The position numbers and the translations under genes are program-made. The notes beneath the pieces are model-generated. The model worked only from the letters and a program-made list of their open reading frames with translations, did not search any database and had not been told where the DNA came from. Positions 16,857 to 24,808 of a stretch of 64,000 nucleotides of DNA are shown piece after piece. The DNA comes from Candidatus Obscuribacterales bacterium (GTDB lineage: Bacteria; Cyanobacteriota; Vampirovibrionia; Obscuribacterales; Obscuribacteraceae), in contig JAIETF010000007.1 in the NCBI GenBank assembly GCA_019745415.1, positions 62,001 to 126,000 on the forward strand, read 5' to 3'. Every line of letters starts with the position of its first letter. The first letter of the stretch is position 1.

Positions 16857-17486
16857 ATGTACGCCAATGTAGAGTGGCACAAACCACGTCTGTCTGCTGC
16901 TTTTCTAGCTCTCTTCATGTCTTTCTGTCTCTTGCGGTCAGCGATGCCGAAAGAAACAGTGAGAGAATTGAAGTTCAGGAAGGAGCTCTACTGTCAGGGA
17001 GTCTGGCTCTTCTTACATGGACGGGTGGGCTCGGGCAACCAGGCAAAACTCCTGGCTGTCAGTGACTATACAAAAGGGCAAGACTGGCTGCTCAACACCC
17101 TAAGTTATTGCACTAGGCTGATGAAGAGACAACCGCACGCAACAGCCAGGGTGTTGAAGCGGGCGCAGAGCTATATCGATGCCCGCGACGATAAGGGTCA
17201 ATTCTCCCCTGTTTTGCTGGCACAGCTAGCCTATATGAGAGGGCAATGCGCTGAAAAAACAGGCAAATCAAATGCAGCCAAATTTTATGAAAGAGCGGCA
17301 ACCCTAGATAGCTGCGTTTTGGGCGAAAGAGCCCGCCTTGCTCTAGTGAGAATTTATTTGGCCAGTGGTAAAGAAGAAAAGGCAGAACAATTGGTCAAAA
17401 CTCTTCAGGCTAGCGAGCCCAAGTTAGATCGAAAATCGGCTGAATATTTGGAGCAATTGATCTCGGAACACAGACAAAAGCACTGA
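16857..17486 (+). CDS. Small TPR-like protein with N-terminal membrane/signal segment
   Basis: A 209-residue protein. Residues about 13-33 (LSAAFLALFMSFCLLRSAMP) form a signal peptide or anchor. From about 100 on, paired helices follow the tetratricopeptide pattern (LLAQLAYMRGQCAEKTGKSN-AKFYERAATLD, then ALVRIYLASGKEEKAEQLVKTLQ), suggesting two to three TPRs for protein binding. ATG 16857 is preferred because AGGGCTGG precedes it; a TTG at 16842 would add five residues. It follows the ABC exporter by 113 bases, which contains the repeat element, so it is probably a separate unit. No specific function recognised. Confidence 0.7.
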   Translation: MYANVEWHKPRLSAAFLALFMSFCLLRSAMPKETVRELKFRKELYCQGVWLFLHGRVGSGNQAKLLAVSDYTKGQDWLLNTLSYCTRLMKRQPHATARVLKRAQSYIDARDDKGQFSPVLLAQLAYMRGQCAEKTGKSNAAKFYERAATLDSCVLGERARLALVRIYLASGKEEKAEQLVKTLQASEPKLDRKSAEYLEQLISEHRQKH

Positions 17487-17542
17487 GTCGACTTTATACC
17501 GCTGGCGATACCATAGTCAACGAATGGCTCAGTTTTCTTAGC

Positions 17543-17761
17543 GTGGCTCTAGTCTTTAGAACAGCGTTCTTCGACAGGCTCTCTCCCAACGGTAAAAAAA
17601 TGCTTGATAGGCTTTCAGTCTTCTCCGACTTCGAAAGAAATATAATCGCTGAGCTTATCAAGGCAGGTATTAGCCCTTGGAAAAGGAAGAAGACTTTGAC
17701 GGCTAAGAACTTCGCTGAAGCAGCGCTTGCAAGATTTGAAGACTCTATAAAGATGGCATGA
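17543..17761 (+). CDS. Possible small hypothetical protein
   Basis: A 72-codon frame beginning with GTG, rich in Lys, Phe and Ala, with a helical look (SDFERNIIAELIKAGIS, KNFAEAALARFEDSIKM). The frame stays open upstream into the end of the TPR-like gene without an ATG or a ribosome-binding site, and the GTG itself has none. It could be a real short protein, a remnant of a longer gene or a chance frame. It accounts for most of the 480 bases between 17486 and 17968. Confidence 0.35.
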   Translation: MALVFRTAFFDRLSPNGKKMLDRLSVFSDFERNIIAELIKAGISPWKRKKTLTAKNFAEAALARFEDSIKMA

Positions 17762-17857
17762 ATTAATTAGCCCTGGCCAGAAAGCAAGGGCTCAGGCATA
17801 CTTCCTTAACAAGCGTCCCGGGGGCCAAGGAGTAATCCCCAGATAATTTTCCAAATT

Positions 17858-17888
17858 TTGCCAAATATTTTTAAAAAGCACATATACT
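17858..17888 (+). promoter_or_regulatory. Candidate promoter for the spermidine-synthase-like gene
   Basis: TTGCCA (17858-17863) is followed 17 bases later by CATATA (17881-17886), overlapping a better -10 TATACT (17883-17888) at 19-base spacing. A small hairpin CCCG-GAAAAAT-CGGG (17941-17955) abuts the ribosome-binding site GGGAAGGG before GTG 17968. Confidence 0.35.
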
Positions 17889-17967
17889 GTCGATGTACTT
17901 ATTACACTTTGGGCGTGATTCATACGAGTGACTTCTTCAACCCGGAAAAATCGGGAAGGGTTCAAGC

Positions 17968-20142
17968 GTGGAAAACAAGCGTTTCAGACTGACCCAAGAG
18001 CAATTCGACCTCCTCTTGCTCAGTGCACTGTCATTGTTCTTCGAACTGGTTGCGATTCGTTGGTTAGCATCCGAGATTCGCGCCTTTACGATTTTCAAAA
18101 ACTTCCCACTGATCGCATGCTACGTCGGTCTTGGTTATGGTTATATGAAGGACGGCGGCAATAAGCTCTATAAGCTCTTCCCGTTTCTTCTGCTGGCGCT
18201 GGTGGCGATTGTATCGACCAGTGACCTCACCGGTTTGACCTACATTCTTGTTCCCGGTTTGCGGACCGGGATTCATGCCGGCTGGATGGATATGACCCAT
18301 CCGCCCAAAGCCGCAATCGAAGACATCAGACTGTATACGACGCTGTCGATTGCAGTATTTTTCGGCATCTTCGTGCTCGTCGCCGCGATGATGGCAGCAA
18401 TGGGGCAGAAGCTCGGCAAGCTATTCAACAGCGGTCCGGCGTTGCAGTCGTATCTAATCAACTTGGTCGGTTCTGCATTAGGGATTCTAGTCTTCTCAAT
18501 TCTCTCATTCTGTGGAACACCGCCTCTTATTTGGATCACTATTGGTTGTGTCTGCGCCCTCTGGTCTTTCCGCGAAACCAAGGTCGGTATGGCGGTCCTA
18601 TTGGGCGTTATAGCGCTCGTGGCGCTGATGCCGGCACGAAGTGTTTTTGACCTGGGACCTGATAGTAAACCTCGCATCGAATGGTCGCCATACCACCGTG
18701 TCGATGTAGCGCCTCAGTACTACGGCGACCCGAAGGCACCAGATGCCAAACGAGTTGGCTTGAGGGTGTCTGTCAACAAAGGCTATTTCCAGCAAGCGTT
18801 AAACCTATCGCCTGAGTTCATAAACTCTTTGCCCGATGCAGAGCGAAAGCGCGTCCAAGATTTTCGCTTCGACCAATACGAATTGCCCTACTTTTTCTTA
18901 AAACCGAAAAGCGTGTTAATCATGGGAGCTGGCACTGGCAATGACGTTGCTTCTGCCTTGAAAAACGGCGCGGAGTATATCGATGCCGTTGAGATCGATC
19001 CTAAAATGGTCGAACTTGGTAAGGAATTGCATCCAGAGCATCCCTATAACTCTCCGAAGGTGCATATTCATATCAATGACGCTCGTGCATTCCTTCGCCA
19101 GAATCCCGATAAGAAGTACGATCTTGTCCTTTCGGGCTTCCTGGACTCACACACAGTCGCTGGAAACTCATTGTCAGTGCGTCTTGATGACTATGTCTAT
19201 ACGGTTGACGGTATGAAGGACGCCATCGCTCACGTGGCACCTGGTGGCGTATACAGTATCACCTATTGCGACGCCGAAAAGATGGTTGGTTGGCTTTCTC
19301 AGCGCCTCGTTAAGAATATCGGTATCGCTGCCGATGGCAATCAAATTATGGTCGTAAAAAAAGATGACGGCGGAATCTGGCACCTGTTCGCCCAAGTTAC
19401 TCCCGAAATGCTCGCCAAAATTCCTGTACTGGTCAAGGAACACGGTTACACCGACGTAACAAAACTGGACCCAGGCGATATACGCTCTTCGACGGATGAC
19501 TGGCCATTCCTCTATCTGTCCAACATTTCGGTCGATCCCCTCTACCTTTCGATCAACGCTTGTATCCTACTGTTGGCATGGGCGACTTGCGGCGCCAGCA
19601 TCAGGGAGAATAGTCTGGCAAGACGCTGGCACTTATTCTTTCTCGGAGCCGCGTTCATGCTTCTGGAACTGTCAATCATTGACCGGCTTGCACTTGTGTT
19701 TGGTACGACATGGTTCGTCAACTCGGTCTGCATCTTTGCGGTTCTGACGGCGATAATCCTGGCCAATCTCCTTGTAATCAAAAAGCCAAACCTCATGTCC
19801 TTACCGACACTGTATGCATTCCTCATGGGATCGCTGGTGGCGGTTTACCTCACTCCATTGCAATCTCTCACAGTCCTTGGAATGTGGGTGGGCGGGTCCA
19901 TCGCAGCGGCTCTTTCTGCGGTGCCAATCTTCTTTGCCGGTCTTATCTTCTCAACCTCATTTAAGAACGAAGATAAACCCAGTGCAGGATTGGCTTTCAA
20001 CATTCTCGGTGCCGTTATTGGCGGCTTGCTCGAATATGTGGCCACCTACACAGGCATCCGAAGCTTGTTGCTTGCTGCGGCAATTCTCTATGGAATCTCA
20101 CTTTTAGTCTGGAAGATTAGCAATAAAAAAGTGCCAGTATGA
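17968..20142 (+). CDS. Multi-spanning membrane protein with spermidine-synthase-like (SpeE) domain
   Basis: A 724-residue fusion. The N-terminal about 225 residues contain six or seven membrane helices (FDLLLLSALSLFFELVAI, LFPFLLLALVAIVS, LVGSALGILVFSILSF and others). Residues about 290-500 form a Rossmann methyltransferase fold of the polyamine-synthase type: the nucleotide-binding loop VLIMGAGTGNDVASAL (about 315), the acidic EIDPKMVELG, and VHIHINDARAFL. The usual aminopropyltransferase proton acceptor region reads LVLSGFLDSH. About six more helices form the C-terminus. Such membrane SpeE-like proteins are widespread and uncharacterised; polyamine synthesis should not be assumed. GTG start with GGGAAGGG eight bases upstream. 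Confidence 0.85.
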   Translation: MENKRFRLTQEQFDLLLLSALSLFFELVAIRWLASEIRAFTIFKNFPLIACYVGLGYGYMKDGGNKLYKLFPFLLLALVAIVSTSDLTGLTYILVPGLRTGIHAGWMDMTHPPKAAIEDIRLYTTLSIAVFFGIFVLVAAMMAAMGQKLGKLFNSGPALQSYLINLVGSALGILVFSILSFCGTPPLIWITIGCVCALWSFRETKVGMAVLLGVIALVALMPARSVFDLGPDSKPRIEWSPYHRVDVAPQYYGDPKAPDAKRVGLRVSVNKGYFQQALNLSPEFINSLPDAERKRVQDFRFDQYELPYFFLKPKSVLIMGAGTGNDVASALKNGAEYIDAVEIDPKMVELGKELHPEHPYNSPKVHIHINDARAFLRQNPDKKYDLVLSGFLDSHTVAGNSLSVRLDDYVYTVDGMKDAIAHVAPGGVYSITYCDAEKMVGWLSQRLVKNIGIAADGNQIMVVKKDDGGIWHLFAQVTPEMLAKIPVLVKEHGYTDVTKLDPGDIRSSTDDWPFLYLSNISVDPLYLSINACILLLAWATCGASIRENSLARRWHLFFLGAAFMLLELSIIDRLALVFGTTWFVNSVCIFAVLTAIILANLLVIKKPNLMSLPTLYAFLMGSLVAVYLTPLQSLTVLGMWVGGSIAAALSAVPIFFAGLIFSTSFKNEDKPSAGLAFNILGAVIGGLLEYVATYTGIRSLLLAAAILYGISLLVWKISNKKVPV

Positions 20143-20261
20143 GTGCTACCGATTCAGCAGTCAGAACATTGCTTAGCTCCAAGACCATAGGAACCACCAA
20201 GCTTATCAATAGTCTCAAGAATGCCTCGGAGAAATCCTTAACGAATCTCTCGGGGAAACCC

Positions 20262-20513
20262 TCAGAGTGACTGAGACCGGCAGTTGGAATCACTCCTGAA
20301 GAGTGGTCCGCTCTTTTCTCGGGTAAACTCGGCCTGACAATTCTGACAAGCAAAAAAGGTGAGATAACGACCTTCATCCTCGGGGGCAGGGGTACGCTCC
20401 ACGCCCACCAATTTACGCTTGTTGCAGGCTGGGCATTTGTTCTTCCAGAGCAGCGGCAGAAATGGCGTCATGACCACCACCATTAGAACAAAAACCATGT
20501 ATGCATCTTTCAT
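20262..20513 (-). CDS. Small membrane-anchored zinc-ribbon protein
   Basis: An 83-residue protein. An N-terminal hydrophobic helix (MVFVLMVVVMTPFLPLLW) is followed by a zinc ribbon built from CPAC (about residues 27-30) and CQNC (about 56-59), then a polar tail. This is a common layout for small uncharacterised proteins that hold a zinc ribbon at the inner membrane face. It is convergent with the SpeE-like gene. A competing minus-strand frame at 20117-20377 has no such features. ATG 20513 lacks a strong Shine-Dalgarno sequence. Confidence 0.65.
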   Translation of the reverse strand: MKDAYMVFVLMVVVMTPFLPLLWKNKCPACNKRKLVGVERTPAPEDEGRYLTFFACQNCQAEFTREKSGPLFRSDSNCRSQSL

Positions 20514-20707
20514 AAAAACGCGCTCATTTTAGATATTACTGCCACACTCCACTTAAATTGTGGCAAAGCCACGCATAATTAGCCTTTAATCCATCTTAAA
20601 TGGCTCCAGTCTTTTCGATTATTTACCAAGAGCTTGGATTCTTTAATGGCAGTAATGCCTAAAAGCTGATCTCTTGGTAACATAGCCGCAGGTTCGAGGA
20701 TGGCGCA

Positions 20708-21814
20708 GTGAGTTTCAGCGAAACAGACCTTCTTTCACTTTCAGTGGGGCTAGTGATTATCGCCCTCGTCTTATCCGACGTTTTTCAGTCGATCATAGTA
20801 CCGCACTATCGTCCTCAGGGTTCGAGACTATCACCTCTCTTCATTTCCAAACTGCTCTGGCAGCCACTGCGCAGTCATCTGATTAGACGCAGCAAGCATA
20901 CCGAACAAGATCTCAGTCTTTTTGCACCGGCAGCCATTGTTTCGATGCTAACCTTTTGGTTGGCCTTGCTCACTTCCGGCTATGCCATGATTCTCTGGGC
21001 GGAGCGAAACAGTGTCAAACCACCGCTCAATAACTTTGGCGAAGCTCTCTATTTTTCCGCCACCTCGGTCTTGACCGTAGGTTATGGCGATGTCATCGCC
21101 TGTTCGCCGGTATCGCGAGTCACTGTTATTGCTGCGGCGCTCTCAGGGCTGGTATTGCTGGCTATCACGGTCGCCTTCATGTTCGCCGTGCAGTCACACT
21201 TTCACAATCGCGAAGTCTCAGCCCAGATAATCTCCTCCAGGCATGGTCACAGCAAGAACGGCTGCGTACTCTATATGCGCATATTGCGCGATGAAAACGC
21301 CATGAGCACCCTTGAACTCTGTGAACACTGGCTTACCGATATCTATCAAAGCCATTCAGCCTATCCCATTTTGCTCTACTTCCGCTCCCGCAGTTCCAGA
21401 GCCTCTTGGCTCATACAGCTGCTCGTGGTTTTAGATGCCGCCGCCTGCGCCATGGCCATGCAAAAATCTGAATACGCCTCAGTCTTTGCCTCCATTTATG
21501 AGAACGGTGTGAGAGCCGTGGACGTTTTCTGTCAGTATCTCTCTTTATCAAGAGCAGCAGACGACCTAATTCAAACACCCGAAGCTTTCGTCCCTATATT
21601 TGAAAATCTCGGAGCCGCCAATGCCCAGGCTGCAGCGATACGCTTCGCTAATTACAGACAACGCTACTTTGCCGGAGTCGCGGCGCTTTCGCGCTTCTTC
21701 CTCATTGAAATGCCTGTTTTCAATTATGCTGATGTCTTAGAATCTAGGCAGCCTCGCTATGCCGCAGCAAGCCCAGGCAATACAGTAACTTTCGACAGCT
21801 TACTTAAGCCTTAA
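20708..21814 (+). CDS. Two-pore-helix potassium channel family protein
   Basis: A 368-residue channel. After a first hydrophobic segment (LSLSVGLVIIALVLSDVF) come a membrane helix (IVSMLTFWLALLTSGYAMILW), the pore helix and K+ selectivity filter SVLTVGYGD (TVGYGD at about 123-128) and the inner helix (AAALSGLVLLAITVAFMFAV). The signature is intact, so K+ conductance is likely. The C-terminal 190 residues are soluble and helical, without an obvious RCK/TrkA-N nucleotide motif, and are probably a regulatory domain of unknown type. GTG 20708 has GAGGATGG at good spacing. Its last 15 bases overlap the end of the convergent minus-strand gene. Confidence 0.9.
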   Translation: MSFSETDLLSLSVGLVIIALVLSDVFQSIIVPHYRPQGSRLSPLFISKLLWQPLRSHLIRRSKHTEQDLSLFAPAAIVSMLTFWLALLTSGYAMILWAERNSVKPPLNNFGEALYFSATSVLTVGYGDVIACSPVSRVTVIAAALSGLVLLAITVAFMFAVQSHFHNREVSAQIISSRHGHSKNGCVLYMRILRDENAMSTLELCEHWLTDIYQSHSAYPILLYFRSRSSRASWLIQLLVVLDAAACAMAMQKSEYASVFASIYENGVRAVDVFCQYLSLSRAADDLIQTPEAFVPIFENLGAANAQAAAIRFANYRQRYFAGVAALSRFFLIEMPVFNYADVLESRQPRYAAASPGNTVTFDSLLKP

Positions 21815-22708
21815 AAACAGACTATTGACCATTTGATATTCAGCATCAAGTTGCTTCTCTTGCTCGGGCAGGGACTTTTCGCTAAATGATGGGTCATCGG
21901 GTATGTCTGCTGCCGGCTTGTTGATCATCGGCAAGAGACCAGGCGAAAGCACTGACATCAAAGCAGTTCTAGCGTCCATACCGTCAGGAGGATTGGCAAG
22001 CAGAGTATTTTTCAAATCGAGAGTGAGCCTTGAATGTTTATCGGCATGGGCAAAAAGCAAATTATTGATGCCGCCAGTCTCTTTGAAGGCTCTGTAAGTA
22101 GACATGTACTCTTTTTGATCGCAGTCTCTTTCAGCGGCATGAATCATATCGGTGATACTACTATTGGTGCTGGCATGCAAAGCTGACAGGCGATGGTCCT
22201 GCTCAATTACTGCTTGCTCAACTTTGAGCACTCTGGCCATCAAATCTTTCCAAGTGGCTTCATACTCCGAGCGCGAAATCTTGAAGCGTATAGCCAAAAG
22301 AGCTGGTAAAAGCTGCTTGAGAGACACCTGCATGCGGGTAATCTCAAAATCGCGTTGCGCCGCTTCAAAGAAAGGACTGTTATCGTCTACCTGTATGGGC
22401 GGCATTTTTAAATCGGGGCGGGGTTCGTCCTGCAAACGCAGCAAAGAATCAGCCAGAGAATAACCGCTTGAGCCACTGGCAGCGGCAGCCTGCGAGAGAT
22501 TGCGCTGATAGAGCTTGCGGTGCATCGTATAGACGGTTAAGGCCATCTGATAAGAGCGGGCTAGATCGGTATTGCTGCGGTCGGTCAATTCAGCTTCGGC
22601 GCACCAAGCAGGCTGCAATTGGTTGCCCGCCAAAGCCAAGGCAAGCAGTAAAGCTCGAGCGTTTCTAACAATAAAAAACCTAAAATCCGCTATCACTTTC
22701 AGAGGCAC
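21800..22708 (-). CDS. Secreted helical protein of unknown function
   Basis: A 302-residue protein with a signal peptide (FFIVRNARALLLALALA, cleavage near AWCAEA). The mature part is helical, with many Leu, Gln and Asp and no recognised domain; the C-terminus reads EKQLDAEYQMVNSLFLRL. Start GTG 22708 overlaps the 3' end of the upstream gene (22680-23309) by 29 bases, so the three genes 23312-24631, 22680-23309 and 21800-22708 form one tightly packed operon. Its stop region overlaps the K+ channel gene on the other strand by 15 bases. Confidence 0.72.
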   Translation of the reverse strand: MPLKVIADFRFFIVRNARALLLALALAGNQLQPAWCAEAELTDRSNTDLARSYQMALTVYTMHRKLYQRNLSQAAAASGSSGYSLADSLLRLQDEPRPDLKMPPIQVDDNSPFFEAAQRDFEITRMQVSLKQLLPALLAIRFKISRSEYEATWKDLMARVLKVEQAVIEQDHRLSALHASTNSSITDMIHAAERDCDQKEYMSTYRAFKETGGINNLLFAHADKHSRLTLDLKNTLLANPPDGMDARTALMSVLSPGLLPMINKPAADIPDDPSFSEKSLPEQEKQLDAEYQMVNSLFLRLK

Positions 22709-23309
22709 TCTGCGAGAAAGATGGAGTCACTGCCGCCCCTTCAGGACTTTGAAGAGAAGAAGAATCATAAGTTTGGTTTTGATTACCCTGATTATACTGA
22801 GCGACCGCACCGCTATTGCTGTTCATAGGATTATAGGCCAGGCGCTGATCTAGATGGATGCGCAGATTTGCCACCACCCGCAGTTGCCCACCAGGCAAAT
22901 TATTGGAAACAAAAGTATGCTGGGTGCGGCCGACAAAATAGCGCCCCCCTTCAAATCCATGTTCAGACTCAATCACACCCTCATAAACATCGGGGCTGAG
23001 CCTATAGCTACCATCGCCATTCTGATAAATAACATTGCCCCGCAAAAGCACGCCGTCTTTGACATCAGCCGGCACAGGGCACCACTGAATCCACTGACCG
23101 CGCATGCCGCGCAGATTCACTTCCACCTTCTGCTTTCCAAACAACCAGGGACCGCTATAAGTCTTGGAAGCGGCATTGAGATCGTAAAAATGCTTTCCTG
23201 TTGAAGCATCAGCTTTCAAATAAGAAGCTGTCGAATCAGCATACTTAACTTCCTGCTGCCTGGGCAGATCGTCATAGCCGTCATACTTTACTTCAGCTTG
23301 TAATTGCAT
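22680..23309 (-). CDS. Hypothetical protein, 209 residues
   Basis: No signal peptide and no recognised domain. The central part is beta-rich with aromatic residues and glycine (GPWLFGKQKVEVNLRGMRG, GNVIYQNGDGSYRLSPDVYEG, HGFEGGRYFVGRTQHTF), suggesting a beta-sandwich or barrel; the tail after about 160 is Asn/Gln/Ser-rich and probably disordered. It sits two bases after the TPR gene and overlaps the next gene, so the three products are likely made in fixed proportions and may work together. ATG 23309 lies right after the upstream stop, consistent with reinitiation. Confidence 0.68.
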   Translation of the reverse strand: MQLQAEVKYDGYDDLPRQQEVKYADSTASYLKADASTGKHFYDLNAASKTYSGPWLFGKQKVEVNLRGMRGQWIQWCPVPADVKDGVLLRGNVIYQNGDGSYRLSPDVYEGVIESEHGFEGGRYFVGRTQHTFVSNNLPGGQLRVVANLRIHLDQRLAYNPMNSNSGAVAQYNQGNQNQTYDSSSLQSPEGAAVTPSFSQSASESDSGF

Positions 23310-23311
23310 AG

Positions 23312-24631
23312 CTAAGGCGCCTTCCTCTCTTGCTTAGAGGCGCTTGAAGAGCCAGTTCTAGCCGGCTCTTTCGCCTGAGTCTTCTCTTTAGAAGTAGAAG
23401 CGGGTCTTTTATGTGATTTTCCATAAACGTGCAAATGCCGATGAGCCATCTCATGGGCAGCTTCGTCTTTCTTTAATTCTCTGAGCAGATCGCTGTAAAC
23501 CCTAGGTAATTCATAGAGCTTACGACGGTCTTCACTGTTTAAGGTCTCATAACTTGTCAAAGCCGCTTCCAGTATTTTCTCAGCCTCATTATTGCGGTTA
23601 TGACGTCTCAAGAAATGCGCATACTCTATAGAACACTCTACGAACTTTAGTTTTGCCTCTTTCTGCACATCCCCAGCCGATTGCAGCGACTGCCGATAGA
23701 TCTCTTCCGCTTTATCAGATTTGCCGGCAAAATCGAAAGACTTAGCCATATTCAGCTTGTGCACAAAAGTATCAGGGTGATTTTTACCTTTGAGCGTCTC
23801 TTGCAGACCCAAAGCTTCAGCATAAGATTGACCGGCCTTTTCGTGCTGATTATCGGCAAACAAACAGAGCCCTATGTAATGATGACACTTCGCCTGGCCG
23901 CTGACATTGTCCAGCTTCTTATAAGCAGAAAGTGCCTGTTCAAAATAAGTAAGAGCCTCTTTGAAATAATTATGGTGGTAATACATACCGCCCAAGTTAA
24001 AGAGATCTCTTGCCACTTCAATATGATTTTCACCAAACTCTTTCTTGTCGAGGGCTAGAGCTTGCTCATAAAGAGGCTTAGCCTCGGCAAAGCGTTTTTT
24101 GTCACTGTAGAAATTAGCGAAATTAGTCAGTGTTACCGATAAAGAACTAGAACTGGCGGCAGTTTTGATAGTAATTGCTTCTTTGTAGTATTTCTCAGCC
24201 AGTGCATCATTGCCATCACGGTGCTCAATCAAAGCTAGATTGCCCAGACTCTCCGCCACTTTCTCAGACTGCTCACCCAGCTTCTCTCTTCTGATTTTGA
24301 TAGCCTTGTTTAATGCCTCCCGCGCCTCGCTATAGCGCTTCTCGCTTAAATAAAGATGGGTCATCTGGTTGAGAATCTCAGCTTCCGCCAACTGCTCACC
24401 AAGCTGATTCGGCTGAGAGTTTTCAGCCTGCTTTGAGGCGACCCGGGTCAAGGCTAGAGCCTCTTGAAAAAGTCGCTCGCTTTTCACCTTTTCACCGGAA
24501 AGGAAGCACCGCTCAGCTTCTTCTTCCAGTTTTTGCCAGTCGGGCTGATCAGCGGCATAAGCGACAGCAGAGAAACTGAGGGAAATCAGGGTGGTTAATA
24601 GAGAACCAGTAAAAGACTTCATTTTTTTCAT
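23312..24631 (-). CDS. Secreted TPR protein, kinesin-light-chain-type repeats
   Basis: A 439-residue protein with a clear signal peptide (LLTTLISLSFSAVAYAADQ, cleavage after AYA). Eight or so tetratricopeptide repeats follow from about residue 35 to 330, in the 42-residue spacing of kinesin-light-chain-like TPRs (A-LLNQMTHLYLSEKRYSEAREAL, VAESLGNLALIEHRDGNDALA, VARDLFNLGGMYYHHNYFKEAL). The C-terminal tail is Lys/Ser/Thr-rich. It is presumably a periplasmic or surface scaffold for protein binding. First gene of a three-gene operon. ATG 24631 is followed closely by a second ATG (24622). Confidence 0.85.
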   Translation of the reverse strand: MKKMKSFTGSLLTTLISLSFSAVAYAADQPDWQKLEEEAERCFLSGEKVKSERLFQEALALTRVASKQAENSQPNQLGEQLAEAEILNQMTHLYLSEKRYSEAREALNKAIKIRREKLGEQSEKVAESLGNLALIEHRDGNDALAEKYYKEAITIKTAASSSSLSVTLTNFANFYSDKKRFAEAKPLYEQALALDKKEFGENHIEVARDLFNLGGMYYHHNYFKEALTYFEQALSAYKKLDNVSGQAKCHHYIGLCLFADNQHEKAGQSYAEALGLQETLKGKNHPDTFVHKLNMAKSFDFAGKSDKAEEIYRQSLQSAGDVQKEAKLKFVECSIEYAHFLRRHNRNNEAEKILEAALTSYETLNSEDRRKLYELPRVYSDLLRELKKDEAAHEMAHRHLHVYGKSHKRPASTSKEKTQAKEPARTGSSSASKQERKAP

Positions 24632-24677
24632 ATCAGAATTTAATCACAAACCGGCCCCTAATTGGGAGGAAATTGCA

Positions 24678-24720
24678 GGCACCCTAGAACCCATTATTAA
24701 GAAGATATCTAGGAAGTGCC
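24678..24720. promoter_or_regulatory. Long inverted repeat in the divergent TPR/prfC region
   Basis: GGCACCCTAGA pairs with TCTAGG-AA-GTGCC, giving eleven base pairs with a two-base bulge and a 19-base AT-rich loop. It lies between the divergent starts at 24631 and 24809 and may be an operator or part of the prfC leader. Confidence 0.55.
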
Positions 24721-24764
24721 ACCGGTGCTGCCTCACAGAAGCTATTTACGGTAGAATCAAGCCT

Positions 24765-24782
24765 TTCGGCGGCTTTGCCGAA
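24765..24782 (+). promoter_or_regulatory. Hairpin upstream of prfC
   Basis: TTCGGC-GGCTTT-GCCGAA forms a perfect six-pair stem, 27 bases before the prfC ATG. It has no T-tract, so it is not a terminator; a role in mRNA leader structure is possible. Confidence 0.45.
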
Positions 24783-24808
24783 TCCCTAGAACAACCCAAT
24801 AGGACCCT

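Noticed and set aside
17498-17761. Frameshifted continuation of the TPR-like gene at 16857
   Set aside because: The frames differ and the small frame has no TPR pattern; no sequence support for one broken gene.
20117-20377. 86-codon minus-strand frame next to the zinc-ribbon gene
   Set aside because: It overlaps the zinc-ribbon gene at 20262-20513 in another frame and has no motif; the Cys-x2-Cys pairs support the latter.
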